A stretch of DNA of 64,000 nucleotides from Halobacillus litoralis (lineage in GTDB: Bacteria > Bacillota > Bacilli > Bacillales > Halobacillaceae): the NCBI RefSeq assembly GCF_020171725.1, contig NZ_JAIVAJ010000002.1, positions 434,001 to 498,000 on the forward strand, read 5' to 3'. Below are positions 62,948-64,000 of this stretch, in pieces (the first letter of the stretch is position 1; every line of letters begins with the position of its first letter). The notes under the pieces were generated by a model. The model searched no databases and had not been told where the DNA came from. It worked only from the letters and a program-made list of their open reading frames with translations. Both the position numbers and the translations under genes were made by a program.

Positions 62948-63041
62948 CAGGACTCCCATCCTTTTTCCTAGTCCTTTCCTTTTTGTCCAAATGATGCGAT
63001 AATTATGGCAGACGAAAGTCACGGTGAAGGGGGAATAAGGT

Positions 63042-63704
63042 ATGAAAGTTCTAAAGATTGGGACTCAAATCAATTTGGACATCGATAAGGGGGATGACCA
63101 CAAGGAAGAAAAGTATCGGTGTAAGCTTGTCGATCTTCAAGGGGATTATTTGTTTATCGATTACCCTGTCCATACGTTAACTGGTAAAACGGGTTTCTTT
63201 TTAGACGGAGCTCAATTCCAAGCTAGCTTTGTCGGTGAAGATCAATCGGTTTATTGGTTTGAGACGGAAATTGTGACACGAAAGAAATTGAACATCCCTG
63301 TCATCGTATTGAAATTCCCAGGACTGGATAAGCTCGACCGCATCCAGCGAAGACGGTACGTGCGTGTGGAAACATCTGTAGACGTTTCTGTTGGAGGGGC
63401 CGAGCATTTTCACCCGACCGTTACGACAGATATCAGCGGGGGAGGCGTCGCTCTCATTCAACCTAAACAACAGGAGTTGAAGGAGAAAGACCCTGTCAGG
63501 ATGACGCTGGTATTAGGGATGAACTCGGGAGACTATCATTACATTGAGGCAGAAGGGACGGTGGTCCGAACGTTTATGCCTAAGGGTTCCAAGCAGGCCA
63601 GAGCATCTATAGAGTTCGATGACATTCTGGACAAACACCGTCAAAAGATCATCCAGTTCTGCTTTGAGCAGCAGATGCATATGAGAAAGAGACATTTGCA
63701 ATAG
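63042..63704 (+). CDS. ypfA: Cyclic di-GMP-binding PilZ protein YpfA (MotI)
   Basis: A 220-residue protein with an N-terminal YcgR-like beta domain and a C-terminal PilZ domain. The c-di-GMP motifs are intact: RxxxR (Arg104, Arg108 in RRYVR) and DxSxxG (Asp130, Ser132, Gly135 in DISGGG). In B. subtilis the orthologue binds MotA and stops flagellar rotation when c-di-GMP is high. It lies upstream of cmk as in B. subtilis, minus ypfB. Confidence 0.92.
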   Translation: MKVLKIGTQINLDIDKGDDHKEEKYRCKLVDLQGDYLFIDYPVHTLTGKTGFFLDGAQFQASFVGEDQSVYWFETEIVTRKKLNIPVIVLKFPGLDKLDRIQRRRYVRVETSVDVSVGGAEHFHPTVTTDISGGGVALIQPKQQELKEKDPVRMTLVLGMNSGDYHYIEAEGTVVRTFMPKGSKQARASIEFDDILDKHRQKIIQFCFEQQMHMRKRHLQ

Positions 63705-63757
63705 AAGATTTACATAGATTTTTCGCGAAGGCTTATGTTATTCTTTACAATGATTAA

Positions 63758-64000
<243 letters not shown>

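Overview
The window is a chromosomal segment of a low-to-mid GC, endospore-forming Bacillaceae bacterium. Gene content, gene order and protein style point to the halophilic group near Halobacillus or Thalassobacillus; the genus is inference. Most of it follows the Bacillus subtilis order nudF-spoIIM-fur-yqzK-xerD-deoB-pupG-dacF-spoIIA-sigF-spoVA-lysA-ppiB-ribT-ypuF-scpAB-dacB-spmAB-rluB-resABCDE-sigX-rsiX-fer-ypbB-recQ-ypbD-ypbG-mecB-gudB-ypdA-prsW-sleB-ypeB-ypfA-cmk. It starts inside a PstS-like binding protein and ends inside cmk. I saw no rRNA or tRNA genes, CRISPR arrays, prophage or intact insertion sequence.

Layout. 1-13 kb is an accessory stretch: a PstS-like end, a palindromic repeat element, sppA-yteJ behind a sigma-W-type promoter, a HAD phosphatase, an orphan oligopeptide-binding lipoprotein, a TPR protein, a DAO-family oxidase, a DJ-1-like protein, a DHA2 drug exporter, a 33-residue small ORF, an M19 dipeptidase and an aldo/keto reductase. 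13-21 kb holds nudF, an endonuclease-Q-like repair protein, spoIIM, fur with Fur-like and PerR-like boxes, yqzK-xerD and the nucleoside salvage genes deoB-pupG-pdp. 21-29 kb is a sporulation block: dacF, spoIIAA-spoIIAB-sigF and a six-gene spoVA operon. 29-36 kb has lysA, ppiB, a minimal M50-like protease, ribT without the riboflavin genes, scpAB and dacB-spmAB. 36-43 kb has rluB and the cytochrome c maturation and redox-sensing genes resABCDE. 43-46 kb has a cobalamin riboswitch controlling a DUF4430 lipoprotein and an ECF S component, then sigX-rsiX. 46-64 kb has fer, ypbB-recQ-ypbD, the cotJ spore coat operon, ypbG, a CarH/LitR-type B12-binding regulator, mecB, ddl, gudB, ypdA, an asparaginase, prsW, sleB-ypeB, ypfA and cmk.

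How the parts work together. Sporulation dominates: a sigma-H-like promoter before spoIIA, a sigma-F/G-like one before dacF, a sigma-G-like one before spoVA and sigma-E-like ones before dacB and cotJ fit a forespore/mother-cell programme running from sigma-F activation to dipicolinate uptake and cortex lysis (sleB-ypeB). Envelope stress is represented by sppA-yteJ (sigma-W type), sigX-rsiX (with a self-type promoter) and prsW. A B12 theme links the riboswitch-controlled uptake pair with a regulator carrying every residue expected to hold adenosylcobalamin as a light sensor. No wholly novel multi-gene system is evident. The points most worth a second look are the B12 uptake pair, the B12 photoreceptor candidate with a dyad in its own promoter, the 28-bp palindrome burying the yqzK ribosome binding site, and two unrecognised small ORFs.
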